Of a DNA stretch of 32,630 nt, positions 20,248 to 27,819 are shown piece by piece. Every line of letters begins with the position of its first letter. Positions within the stretch are counted from its first letter, which is position 1. The stretch covers positions 1 through 32,630 of the forward strand of contig WHUE01000002.1 of assembly GCA_009377375.1 (NCBI GenBank), in the 5' to 3' direction. The notes below the pieces were generated by a model that searched no databases, was not told the DNA's origin, and was given only the letters and a program-made list of their open reading frames with translations. The stretch is from Alphaproteobacteria bacterium (GTDB lineage Bacteria > Pseudomonadota > Alphaproteobacteria > MPNO01 > UBA2964). The position numbers and the translations under genes are program-made.

Positions 20248-20858
20248 AGCTTTACTGGTCGCCCAACTCACCTTTCGTACGAAAGGTGTGGGTCTCTGCG
20301 CTCGAAACCGGCACCGCCGCTCGCATCGAGCGCATTCTCACGAGTGTCCAGCAGTGCGATGAGAGCACAGAGCTGCTTCGCACAGCCAATCCGCTCGGAA
20401 AGATTCCGACATTGGTCGATACGGACGGCGAAGTGCTCTACGGCTCAACCGCGATATGTGAACTGATCGACAGCTTGCACGACGGTCCAAAGATCTTTCC
20501 ACCAGCCGGCAGGGCCCGATGGAGGGCGTTGCGGCACACGGTCCTCGGGGACGGAATCCTGGAGGCCTCCGTGCTTGTGAACATCGAATCGAAGCGAAGG
20601 CCTGAACGCCAGTCCCCAACATGGATTGCTCACCAGACAGACGCCATTAGGCGCGCGCTGGATGCTCTCGAGGAGGAGGCGGATACGCTGACCGATCCGT
20701 TAACGATCGGTCATATCACCATCGGTTGCGCGCTCGGCACGCTGGATTTCCGCATGAACCATCTGGAGTGGCGCCGGGATCGTCCACGCCTCGCAGCTTG
20801 GTGCGAGGCATTTTCGGCGCGTCCGTCAATGCTAGAGACTGCCCCGGTAAAGCTGTGA
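20244..20858 (+). CDS. Glutathione S-transferase family protein
   Basis: This 204-aa protein has an N-terminal thioredoxin-like domain (residues 1-78). The opening is MKLYWSPNSPFVRKVWVSA, where Ser in SPNSP is the likely glutathione-activating position. NPLGKIPTLVDTDGEVLYGS contains the cis-Pro and the E/S glutathione contact. A helical C-terminal domain follows, with FSARPSMLET near the end. The start overlaps the CoA-transferase stop by 4 bp, so translation is coupled. In this position a GST may open, dehalogenate or isomerise an intermediate of the same pathway, or detoxify it; the reaction cannot be specified. Confidence 0.92.
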   Translation: MKLYWSPNSPFVRKVWVSALETGTAARIERILTSVQQCDESTELLRTANPLGKIPTLVDTDGEVLYGSTAICELIDSLHDGPKIFPPAGRARWRALRHTVLGDGILEASVLVNIESKRRPERQSPTWIAHQTDAIRRALDALEEEADTLTDPLTIGHITIGCALGTLDFRMNHLEWRRDRPRLAAWCEAFSARPSMLETAPVKL

Positions 20859-20985
20859 TTGGTATCGCCGTCTGGGCCCGCTGTGCAGCGGCAACCGTTG
20901 CCGGAGTCCAGAGCACAGCGTGATGGTGGCGCGGTGGATGTGCTGTCTCTCCCGCATGAACCCGCACTCATAGGAGTTTGAAGCT

Positions 20986-22641
20986 GTGACTGTTGCCGCC
21001 AAGAATGCCGAACTCCGGCGTCCCTATTCCGACCTGCGCGACCACCTCAAGGCGCTGGAGGAGGCGGGGCTTCTCCTCACCGTCGACGTGCCGATCAACA
21101 AGGATACGGAACTGCACCCCCTGGTTCGCTGGCAGTTTCGCGGCGGGATTCCCGAGGAGGGGCGCAAGGCTTTCCTGTTCACGAACGTGACCGACAGCAA
21201 GGGCCGAAAGTACGACATGCCGGTGGTGGTCGGCGCCATGGCCGCCAGTCCGCAAGTGTACAGTGTCGGGATGGGCTGCGCGCTCGACAAGCTCTCGGAG
21301 AAATGGGTTCAGGCTTTCAACCGGCCCATAGCGCCTGTTGAGGTGACCGACGCGTCCTGTCACGAGATGATCGTCGAGGGCGCCGGGCTGGATGTGCCGG
21401 GCCAGGGGCTCGACGGACTCCCCGTTCCGATCTCGACGCCGGGCTGGGACAACGCGCCCTATCTCACCAACGCCAATTTCATCACCAGAGATCCCGAAAC
21501 AGGCGTGCAGAACGTCGGCAACTACCGCGGCCAGATCAAGTCTCCGCGCCGGCTCGGCATGAACACGTCCATCGAGCTGCGCACCGGCGGATACATCCAC
21601 TGGAAGAAATGGCAGGCGCTCGGCAAACCGATGCCCTGCGCGGTGGCCGTGGGCGGCCCGCCGGCGGTGCAGTACGCCGCCGTCCAGAAAGTGCCGGAGG
21701 CGCTCGACGAACTGGCTGTCGCCGGCGGGCTTGTCGGCGGCCCGATCAACGTCGTGCGCTGCCGAACGGTGGATATTCTGGTCCCCGCGGAAGCGGAGAT
21801 CGTGATCGAGGGATATGTGAGCACGGAGTATCTCGAGCCCGAAGGACCCTTCGGCGAGTCCCACGGCTATGTGAATCTGCAGGAGTTCAACGGGGTGATG
21901 GAGGTGACCTGCATCACCCGGCGGCGCGATGCCATCTACAGCTCTTTCATCAGCCAGGTGTCGCCGAGTGAATCGAGCGGCATCCGTCGTCCGGCGCACA
22001 CCATGGTGTTTCTTCAGCACCTGCGGGACGTTCTTGGAATCAAGGGCGTCATCAACGTTTCGCTGCACGAGCCGCTGACTAACATCCGCAAGGTGTGCGT
22101 GATCCAGCTTCAGCGCGATACGCCGAACACCGAGGTCTGGCGTGCGCTTTATGGAGCGGCAGCTTTGCAGCGCGCGTCAGGCAAGCTGGTGATCGCCGTC
22201 AACGACGACATCGACCCGGAGAACGCCGATGCATTGCTCTGGGCCCTGGCGTTCCGCAGCAAACCGCATCTGGATATGCAGATCATCGAGCATAAGGACG
22301 GGGGGCACGGACCCAGGGACCACGTACGAGGGTCTGAGGACTCCGCGCTTCTGATCGACGCGACGCTGAAGCAGGACTACCCGCCTGTTTCTCTGCCGAG
22401 GAGGGAGTTCATGGAGCGCGCCCGCGAGATCTGGGAAGACACGCTCGGCCTTCAGAAGCTGCGTCCGGAGACGCCATGGTTCGGCTATTCCCTCGGCGAC
22501 TGGTCGGAAGAGCTTGAGCGGCAGGCAGAGCTGGCAGTCAGGGGAGACTACTGGGAAACCGGCAAGATCGCCGCACAGCGCCGTCGAAGCGACGTCGAGA
22601 TGAACACGGAGGTGGCGAGAGACGACGACGGGGAAAGTTGA
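20986..22641 (+). CDS. UbiD-family prenylated-FMN-dependent decarboxylase
   Basis: This 551-aa reversible (de)carboxylase of aromatic or unsaturated acids needs prenylated FMN from a UbiX partner. The NVGNYRGQ motif places Asn176 and Arg181, and LEPEGPFGESHGY places Glu286 and Glu291. The five-residue spacings and the 105-residue Arg-Glu gap match the metal ligand and R-E-E catalytic set of Fdc1/UbiD. The length is slightly above the usual 480-510 because of a charged C-terminal tail. The start is GTG at 20986 with TAGGAG nine bases upstream. It follows the GST by 127 bp. No ubiX-like gene is in the window. With the CoA-transferase upstream, decarboxylation of a CoA ester, as in phthaloyl-CoA decarboxylase, is one possible role; this is inferred. 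Confidence 0.93.
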   Translation: MTVAAKNAELRRPYSDLRDHLKALEEAGLLLTVDVPINKDTELHPLVRWQFRGGIPEEGRKAFLFTNVTDSKGRKYDMPVVVGAMAASPQVYSVGMGCALDKLSEKWVQAFNRPIAPVEVTDASCHEMIVEGAGLDVPGQGLDGLPVPISTPGWDNAPYLTNANFITRDPETGVQNVGNYRGQIKSPRRLGMNTSIELRTGGYIHWKKWQALGKPMPCAVAVGGPPAVQYAAVQKVPEALDELAVAGGLVGGPINVVRCRTVDILVPAEAEIVIEGYVSTEYLEPEGPFGESHGYVNLQEFNGVMEVTCITRRRDAIYSSFISQVSPSESSGIRRPAHTMVFLQHLRDVLGIKGVINVSLHEPLTNIRKVCVIQLQRDTPNTEVWRALYGAAALQRASGKLVIAVNDDIDPENADALLWALAFRSKPHLDMQIIEHKDGGHGPRDHVRGSEDSALLIDATLKQDYPPVSLPRREFMERAREIWEDTLGLQKLRPETPWFGYSLGDWSEELERQAELAVRGDYWETGKIAAQRRRSDVEMNTEVARDDDGES

Positions 22642-22679
22642 GCGCCTCTTGGAGAAGTGGCGTCCCCGTTGTGGGGCAG

Positions 22680-22693
22680 CGGCCGTACGGCCG
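22680..22693. repeat. 14-bp perfect palindrome between decarboxylase and cupin genes
   Basis: CGGCCGTACGGCCG is self-complementary and lies 39 bp after the UbiD-type stop and 66 bp before the cupin ATG. It could be an operator or an mRNA hairpin modulating downstream expression. Confidence 0.4.
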
Positions 22694-22758
22694 TTGCTTG
22701 AGAAGTTGGAAGCAGGCGGCGGGCAGCAGCCTTGTCGCTGCGGCATGGAGGAAGCGCG

Positions 22759-23115
22759 ATGCACAGAGTGTTTTCAGTCGGCGACCAGCCCTGGAGGAAC
22801 CTGCGTGACCTGCCCGGGGCGCGCGGGTACGAATACAAGACGATTTCGGATGAAAGCTATACGACGGCGTTCAACAGCGAACTCGTGCGCCTTCAGCCGG
22901 GGGATCATTCTGTCCCGCACATCGAACCATGGAACCATCTGCTGTATTTTTTGAGCGGGTCGGGCGAGGTGACGGTAGAGGATCGGAGCTGGGCGGTAGC
23001 GGAAGGGACGGTGTGCCTCGTAAAGGCAGGGGAACGGCATTCGCTGCGCAATCCGGGACCCGGCGATATGGTCGTATTCGTGGTTTACGATCCGCCTCGC
23101 CTCCGCGACCTGTAG
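22759..23115 (+). CDS. Small single-domain cupin protein
   Basis: This 118-aa beta-barrel protein shows a first cupin motif in LQPGDHSVPHIEPWNHLLYFLSG (broken here as LQPGDHSVPHIE then PWNHLLYFLSG) and a second in GTVCLVKAGERHSLRN, the G-x5-x-x-G-x2-H-x3-N pattern. His residues in HIEPWNH and ERHSL are probable metal ligands. The ATG at 22759 has GGAGGAA directly upstream (22747-22752) and is preferred to the earlier in-frame ATG at 22732. It sits last in the CoA-transferase/GST/UbiD run and may be an isomerase, dioxygenase-like enzyme or ligand sensor in the same pathway. The function is unassigned. Confidence 0.88.
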   Translation: MHRVFSVGDQPWRNLRDLPGARGYEYKTISDESYTTAFNSELVRLQPGDHSVPHIEPWNHLLYFLSGSGEVTVEDRSWAVAEGTVCLVKAGERHSLRNPGPGDMVVFVVYDPPRLRDL

Positions 23116-23156
23116 CGGGCCATCGCGAGCTAAAGAATGCGGGAAGGCCCCACGCT

Positions 23157-23959
23157 CCCGGATCTGCGCTTCCGACCTCGCGGCAGCGGAGTCCGACTGT
23201 TTCAGAAGCCGGGCACGAAATGGTCACGGGTAGCCATCTTGATCCGGGGATCGGCGGCGGACAGGTTTAACGGGCCCCGGGACCGGGGCCTTGTCAGCGC
23301 GCCAACCAAGAGGTGGACCCTGCATGCCCTGCAAGCGTGATTGGCGAGCGCCTTTGCTCGTTCTCGGCCTCCTCTCAATGTTTTGTTCGGGGAGCGGAGC
23401 TAGCGCCGATTCTCTGGGCACACCACGCGCAACCGTGGAGGCGTTTCAGAAAAGCCTCCTCGATGTAATGAAGCGTGCCCACGAACTCGGGGTAAAAGGG
23501 CGCTACGATGCCCTCTCGCCCATTATCGGCAACACGTTCGACATTGAAGTCATGGCGCGGACTATGACGCGGCCGTACTGGGAGAGTGCAACGCAGGAGC
23601 AGCGCGCACGCTTGATCAAATCGTCCCGCCGGATCATGGTCGCCACCGTGGCTGCCTTCCTCGCCCACCAACGGGAAGTCACCTTCTCTGTTCTGCGTGA
23701 GCGTACGACGGACGGCAGCCTGGTGCTCGTGGATGCGCAGATCAATGAGCCTGAGAAGACGCCCGTTGCCGTCACTTACGTCGCCGCGCCGAAGGAAGGA
23801 CGCTGGTGGCTCATTGATGTCATAATCGGTAACGGGATCAGCGAACTCGCTACCCGCAAGGCCGAATACCAAGGGCCGCTTTCATCGGGTGGGACCGAGA
23901 ACCTGATCGACGCGCTGGAGCAGCAGGTTTACGGCGTTCTGCCAAGACAGCAGAAATAG
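23157..23959 (+). repeat. Segmental duplication, copy B (MlaC-like gene plus upstream DNA)
   Basis: This is the partner of 16617-17409. Shared upstream DNA begins about 42 bp after the cupin stop. The copy therefore landed directly behind the catabolic run, on the same strand. Confidence 0.85.
23324..23959 (+). CDS. MlaC/Ttg2D-family phospholipid-binding-like protein, copy B
   Basis: This 211-aa protein is the same length as copy A and is identical at roughly three quarters of positions. The signal peptide WRAPLLVLGLLSMFCSGSG ends near SAD-S. A Cys in the h-region (MFCSGSG) could suggest a lipobox, but the spacing is poor and copy A lacks it. The mature domain keeps TPRATVEAFQKSLLDVMKRA, GKRY-like KGRYDALSPIIGNTFDIE, MARTMTRPYW and the C-terminal EQQVYGVLPRQQK. 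The start ATG 23324 is chosen by alignment to copy A and AAGAGG at 23308-23313; the frame extends upstream to 23291. It converges with the interrupted Bug gene. Both copies keep an intact frame, so each is probably expressed. Confidence 0.88.
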   Translation: MPCKRDWRAPLLVLGLLSMFCSGSGASADSLGTPRATVEAFQKSLLDVMKRAHELGVKGRYDALSPIIGNTFDIEVMARTMTRPYWESATQEQRARLIKSSRRIMVATVAAFLAHQREVTFSVLRERTTDGSLVLVDAQINEPEKTPVAVTYVAAPKEGRWWLIDVIIGNGISELATRKAEYQGPLSSGGTENLIDALEQQVYGVLPRQQK

Positions 23960-23968
23960 GGCGCACAG

Positions 23969-23987
23969 GAAGCCGGGGGACGGCTTC
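23969..23987 (+). terminator. Hairpin after MlaC-like copy B
   Basis: GAAGCCG (23969-23975) and CGGCTTC (23981-23987) form a 7-bp perfect stem with a GGGGA loop, 10 bp after the stop codon. The position suits termination. No T run follows. Confidence 0.5.
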
Positions 23988-24082
23988 GGGACTGTTCCGA
24001 CGGCTGCCGCGAATCAGCGCGCTTCACCGGGGCTCAACCATTTTTCCTTCGTGCAATCGGGCCGTTGAAGCTCGGATTCCCG

Positions 24083-24125
24083 CTTTTAACGGGTTCCCAT
24101 CGAGGCGGCGCTGTCGCCGTTAAAG
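24083..24125. repeat. Inverted repeat built from a TTTAACGG motif
   Basis: CTTTTAACGG (24083-24092) is inverted as CCGTTAAAG (24117-24125) around a 24-nt GC-rich spacer. The same TTTAACGGG word stands upstream of both MlaC-like genes (16710 and 23266). It may be a regulatory site or the scar of the duplication. Confidence 0.4.
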
Positions 24126-24326
24126 TCCATCGCTGGGCGCTGGCTCTTGTCTGACACTACCTCACCTCCTCCTGATCGTGCGGTCAGGGTGGTTGCGGAT
24201 CAGCCAAAAAGGGGGCCGCTCCAGCCCTCCCTACCGATGGTCCGCATGCCGGTGTGCGAGATGGAAGGCATAGCCGAAGGACGGGGGTCCGCAGAATTGC
24301 CGCACCTCGGTAACGTTCTTCCCGGC

Positions 24327-25358
24327 CTACTTGCTGATCGCCTTTTTAGTGCGCTCGATCAGGCGTTGCGGCGTGCTGAGGATCTCCTTCAGCTCCGCTT
24401 CTGTGTCCTACCAGTTCAGCGGGTCGATGATGAGCTTCTTGCGCTCGGCGTCGGCCTTGAGCTCGGGCGAATTAACCGCTTCCCAAAAACCTTTGCGCAG
24501 CCCGGCGAGTTGCACATCCGGTGTGCCGGGCGGCGCGGCGAACGGCCGCGACAGCTCTGTCGTCCCGAATACGACCCGCATGATCCGGCGCTCGTCCTCG
24601 TCCCGCGCGAGATCGTAGACCACCGGCGCGTCGCCCCAGGCGGGGTGCGGTTTCCGACCCATCTGGATGATCGGCACCAGCTTGCCCGATTTCACGTCCT
24701 GCGCCTGCGGTCCCAGAATGGCGGACGCCCAGAAGGCGCAGACGGCCTGCACCTCACCGGTCTCCATCGCGAGCCGCACCCGTGCCGTGCCCGGATAGCC
24801 GGTCACGATGTCAAGCTTGTAGCCCAGCATGTTCTTGAGCAGCAGCGCGTGTTGCGCGCTGGTGGAGTTAGGACCCGTCGCGCCGACGATGAGCGGCTTG
24901 TCCTTCGTCTCGGTGATGCTCCTGATACCCGATTTTCCGGACGCGGCGCAGCCCTGCGTGTCCTGGGTCAGCGTGCCGATCCATTTGATCTCGTTGACGT
25001 CGTAGCGGATGTTTTCCCGGTCGAGCAGATAGGCGAGTGTGTGCGACGGCGAGGTCAGCATCACGCGCGTGCCGTCCTGCGGCGGCGTGTTGTAGACGTG
25101 GTTGAGCGCCTTGAGTCCGCCAGCGCCAGGCATGTTCTGCACGATCACGCTTGGCTTGCCGGGCATGTGCTCGGCGAAATGGGGCTGGAAGAAGCGCGCG
25201 AACGTGTCCGCGCCGCCGCCCGGGCTGAACCCGACGACCAGCGTGATCGTCCTGCCCTTGTAGAAGTCGGTCGCGTCATCTGCGGCTGCACCCGGCGCTG
25301 CGAGGAAGAAGGCGGCAATGGCGGCGAAGGCCGAAGTTGCGGGAAAATGTGTTTTCAT
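24327..25358 (-). pseudogene. Bug-family (TTT-type) substrate-binding protein C, interrupted by an in-frame TAG
   Basis: The signal peptide (FAAIAAFFLAAPGAAA) and mature TDFYKGRTITLVVGFSPGGG, QNMPGAGGLKALNHVYN and KPHPAWGDAPVVYDLA identify a TTT receptor close to Bug A. A TAG at 24408-24410 (minus strand) stops it after IIDPLNW at residue 316. The same frame continues with DTEAELKEILSTPQRLIE and RTKKAISK to a natural TAG at 24327-24329. Bug A has Lys (AAG) at the equivalent site (IDPMDGKDTEAALRE), so one A-to-T change explains the loss of the last 26 residues, which normally form the closing helix. The start is ATG 25358 with AGGGAGGA about 10 bases upstream; ATG 25367 is too close to it. A partly functional truncated protein is possible. 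Confidence 0.85.
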
Positions 25359-25813
25359 CTTCTGCATTCCTCCCTGTAGATGGCTCTGGCGTAGGGTCCG
25401 ACATGACGCCATCTGCGTCAAGCGTGCCCGCTGGTGCGGCTGCAGCGAGCGCTTCCCCGCGAGAATTGGACGCGTCGGGCGTCGTCGTAGCAGATCTAGC
25501 CGGAAGTGCTGCCCCGCAGCTTCTGGAACCGTCTGGCAGCGACATTGGACATGTACCGTGGGTGCACGGCGCGACAGCGATGCGTAATGGATGGGACCAC
25601 TACCTCGTGCTGCGCCGAGACGCGGTGGGAACGCGCCGAGAACGTGCTGGCCGGCGAGAAGACCTTGAGGAGCCGCCGTCCGACTGCAGGCCAATACGTG
25701 TCCAAGGCCGGGGAGCGAATAGGGATGCGTGAAGGCCGGAGCATGGCCTGATCCCAAAACCCCTGTGGCAAGCTTGCGGCTGAGTCTGCGTCGGTTGAGG
25801 ACCGGTTTCGTAA
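25359..25813. other. Intergenic or decayed region
   Basis: These 455 bp lie upstream of the interrupted Bug gene. Overlapping open frames on both strands are rich in Arg, Ser and Ala and show no domain. I see no gene. The promoter of the Bug gene should lie in its left part. Confidence 0.35.
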
Positions 25814-26424
25814 AGGGTACAGACGCTTGCCGGCATTCCGCGCTACGAGGAGCTGCGGCAGAAGCAGGCTCGCGTGACGTCGGCGAAGATAAAGGCCGGC
25901 ATCAAGGCGCTTCAGGCAAATGCCGAGCTGTCACGGCACCTTGTGGAGGGGGCGGTGCGGTCTCGCTCCCAGGCAGCCCCGCGGACGGCGAAAAGATTTT
26001 CAAGTCGCTCATCAACGAGCACCTCGATTACTACAGCACGCTGATAGATATGAGCGCGGCATTCAGCGATCACCTTCTCGTCAGGCTTGCCGCCACGAAG
26101 AAGGACGCGGCGGCTGCGGGGGCTGCAAGCTCCGCCCTGACCATGAATCTCCGGAATCCTGTCGGCACCACCCCGCACGCGCCTTTCGAAATGGAGAACA
26201 AGCGACCGGAACCGGTTACCGCGCTGTTCCGCCTGACACCTTACGTGAGCGAGGACGGCTCGCAGCTCGTCCCCGCCAACCACGCCTTCGGGCCGTCCCA
26301 GGCGGTCGTGCCCGCGGGAGGTGGTGCGGGCAACGCGCTCGCCGGCATAGCCGCTGTCGGCGAAGACCCTCGCGGACTCGTCATTCGCAAATGGCGATCA
26401 GCGGAGCTTCGGCAGCGGAATTGA
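25814..26424 (+). pseudogene. Frameshifted hypothetical gene
   Basis: Two protein-like halves lie in different frames. The first (from about 25820) reads LAGIPRYEELRQKQARVTS, AKIKAGIKALQANAELSRHL, an amphipathic helix-rich start. The second (about 25985-26424) reads DGEKIFKSLINEHLDYYSTL, IDMSAAFSDHLLVRLAATKK, then a Pro-rich C-terminus ending in WRSAELRQRN before TGA. A +1/-1 change between about 25945 and 25985 would join them. Neither half was recognised as a known family. The second half alone lacks a nearby start with an RBS. Gene status is tentative; it may be two unrelated remnants. Confidence 0.4.
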
Positions 26425-26794
26425 TGCACGGACAGCCCAGTACCCAGTTTCATCCCACTCGGCCCACCACCATTTTACGGCCGGGGACGCGGCAAGACCG
26501 CGCGCCATAGGAATGGCTGAATTTCGCCGCTTGCAGGCGGCAAACGCGGCGCTCTCCGCCTCCGGGAACCCGAAATCCTCGGCGAGAGCGTCTCGGGCTC
26601 AGAGTGCAAAGGGGATAGGTGTCGGGTGCGCCACAGGCGACCTCGTTCGGGCCGTCGCCGAGGATGGGCGCATCGCCCCTCTGGTGCCGCATCATGAACT
26701 TCGCAGTATAACGGAAAACGGAATGCGCCTTGGGCGCGGACCTATTCTATCGCGAGGACGGCGGCGCATCGCAAGCTCGCGGAAGGCATGCTGA
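26425..26794. other. Intergenic region before the NDUFA9-like gene
   Basis: These 370 bp contain no defensible gene. A purine-rich RBS (GGAAGG, 26781-26786) belongs to the next gene. Promoter elements were not recognised. Confidence 0.35.
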
Positions 26795-27721
26795 ATGCCG
26801 CGCAGGATATTTACCGTCTTTGGCGGAACCGGGTTTCTGGGCCGCCGCATCGTCGCCGGGTTGCTCGGCCACGGCTTCGCGGTGCGCGTGGCATCCCGGC
26901 ATCCGGACAAGATTCGCATGTCGTCGGGAACGGAAGACGGACCCACCCCGGTTCGTGCCGATGTCCGCGATGCCGATGCGGTCGATGCCGCGGTGAGTGG
27001 CGCCGAAGGAGTGGCCAATGCGGTCAGCCTTTACCATGAGGGCGGCGGCGTCACGTTCCGCGGGGTGCATGTGGATGGTGCGCGCAATGTGGCGGAGGCA
27101 TGCCGGCGCCACGCCGTTCGCAGACTGGCGCACATCTCGGGAATTGGATCGGACCCAGCCTCTTCTTCCAGTTACGTGCGGCACCGGGGCTTGGGTGAGG
27201 CGGCCGTGCGCGACGGCTTCGCGGACGCTGTCCTGCTCCGGCCCAGCGTGATGTTCGGTCCCGATGACGCGCTGCTCACCACGTTGGCGGCGCTCGGCCG
27301 GTGGATGCCGGTTATTCCCCTGTTCGGGCAGGGAACGACGCGGCTGCAACCGGTCTTCGTCGACGATGTGGCACAGGCCGTGACCAGCGCCCTGGCCGGG
27401 AACGACCGGCCGGAACGGCTGTACGAACTCGTCGGGCCGGAGGTCTGCACCTACCGCGAACTCATGGCGATGGTGCTGCGCAGCACCGGCCGCAGACGCC
27501 TGCTGCTCCCCTTGCCCTTCTTTCTGTGGGACGGGCTCGCGGCGGCGGCGAGGCTGCTGCCAGCGCCTCCAGTGACCGAGGGGCAGGTGGCGCTGATGAA
27601 GCGGGACAACGTGGCCGCCCCGGCGCTGCCCGGCCTTCGCGAGCTGGGCGTCGCGCCGACGCCGATACGCGGGGTGCTGGACACGCTTTCGAGCGCACCC
27701 GGACTGCGGCCGTCCCGGTGA
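26795..27721 (+). CDS. NDUFA9-like atypical short-chain dehydrogenase/epimerase family protein
   Basis: This 308-aa protein has a Rossmann-fold nucleotide-binding motif FGGTGFLGRRIV at residues 9-20, VRVASRHPDK after beta2, and LRPSVMFGPDD and VFVDDVAQAV typical of the complex I NDUFA9-like and extended NAD(P)-binding families. The catalytic Tyr-x-x-x-Lys is replaced by YVRHR, so it probably binds NAD(P)H structurally or acts as an atypical SDR. In many alphaproteobacteria NDUFA9-like proteins occur away from nuo genes as assembly or ubiquinone-linked factors. The ATG at 26795 follows GGAAGG by 8 bases. It ends 98 bp before the LysR gene on the same strand. Confidence 0.88.
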   Translation: MPRRIFTVFGGTGFLGRRIVAGLLGHGFAVRVASRHPDKIRMSSGTEDGPTPVRADVRDADAVDAAVSGAEGVANAVSLYHEGGGVTFRGVHVDGARNVAEACRRHAVRRLAHISGIGSDPASSSSYVRHRGLGEAAVRDGFADAVLLRPSVMFGPDDALLTTLAALGRWMPVIPLFGQGTTRLQPVFVDDVAQAVTSALAGNDRPERLYELVGPEVCTYRELMAMVLRSTGRRRLLLPLPFFLWDGLAAAARLLPAPPVTEGQVALMKRDNVAAPALPGLRELGVAPTPIRGVLDTLSSAPGLRPSR

Positions 27722-27765
27722 CGGCGGAGAGAGGAACGATCCCGGGCTGGACGTCAAAGGAATTA

Positions 27766-27782
27766 GACCATCAGCGGTGGTC
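27766..27782. promoter_or_regulatory. Inverted repeat upstream of the second LysR gene
   Basis: GACCA (27766-27770) and TGGTC (27778-27782) are separated by 7 bp, centred about 46 bp before the LysR ATG at 27820. The size suits an autoregulatory site. It does not follow T-N11-A, so the assignment is weak. Confidence 0.4.
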
Positions 27783-27819
27783 AGGATAAGCTGCGTGTAG
27801 AGGGACACGGTACGCGACA

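Noticed and set aside
20968-22068. A 366-codon minus-strand frame opposite the UbiD gene
   Set aside because: The plus-strand protein has catalytic motifs and full-length homology pattern; the opposite frame is His/Arg-rich shadow sequence.
24147-25379. A 410-codon plus-strand frame opposite Bug C
   Set aside because: It is the complement of a signal-peptide-bearing Bug protein with conserved motifs.
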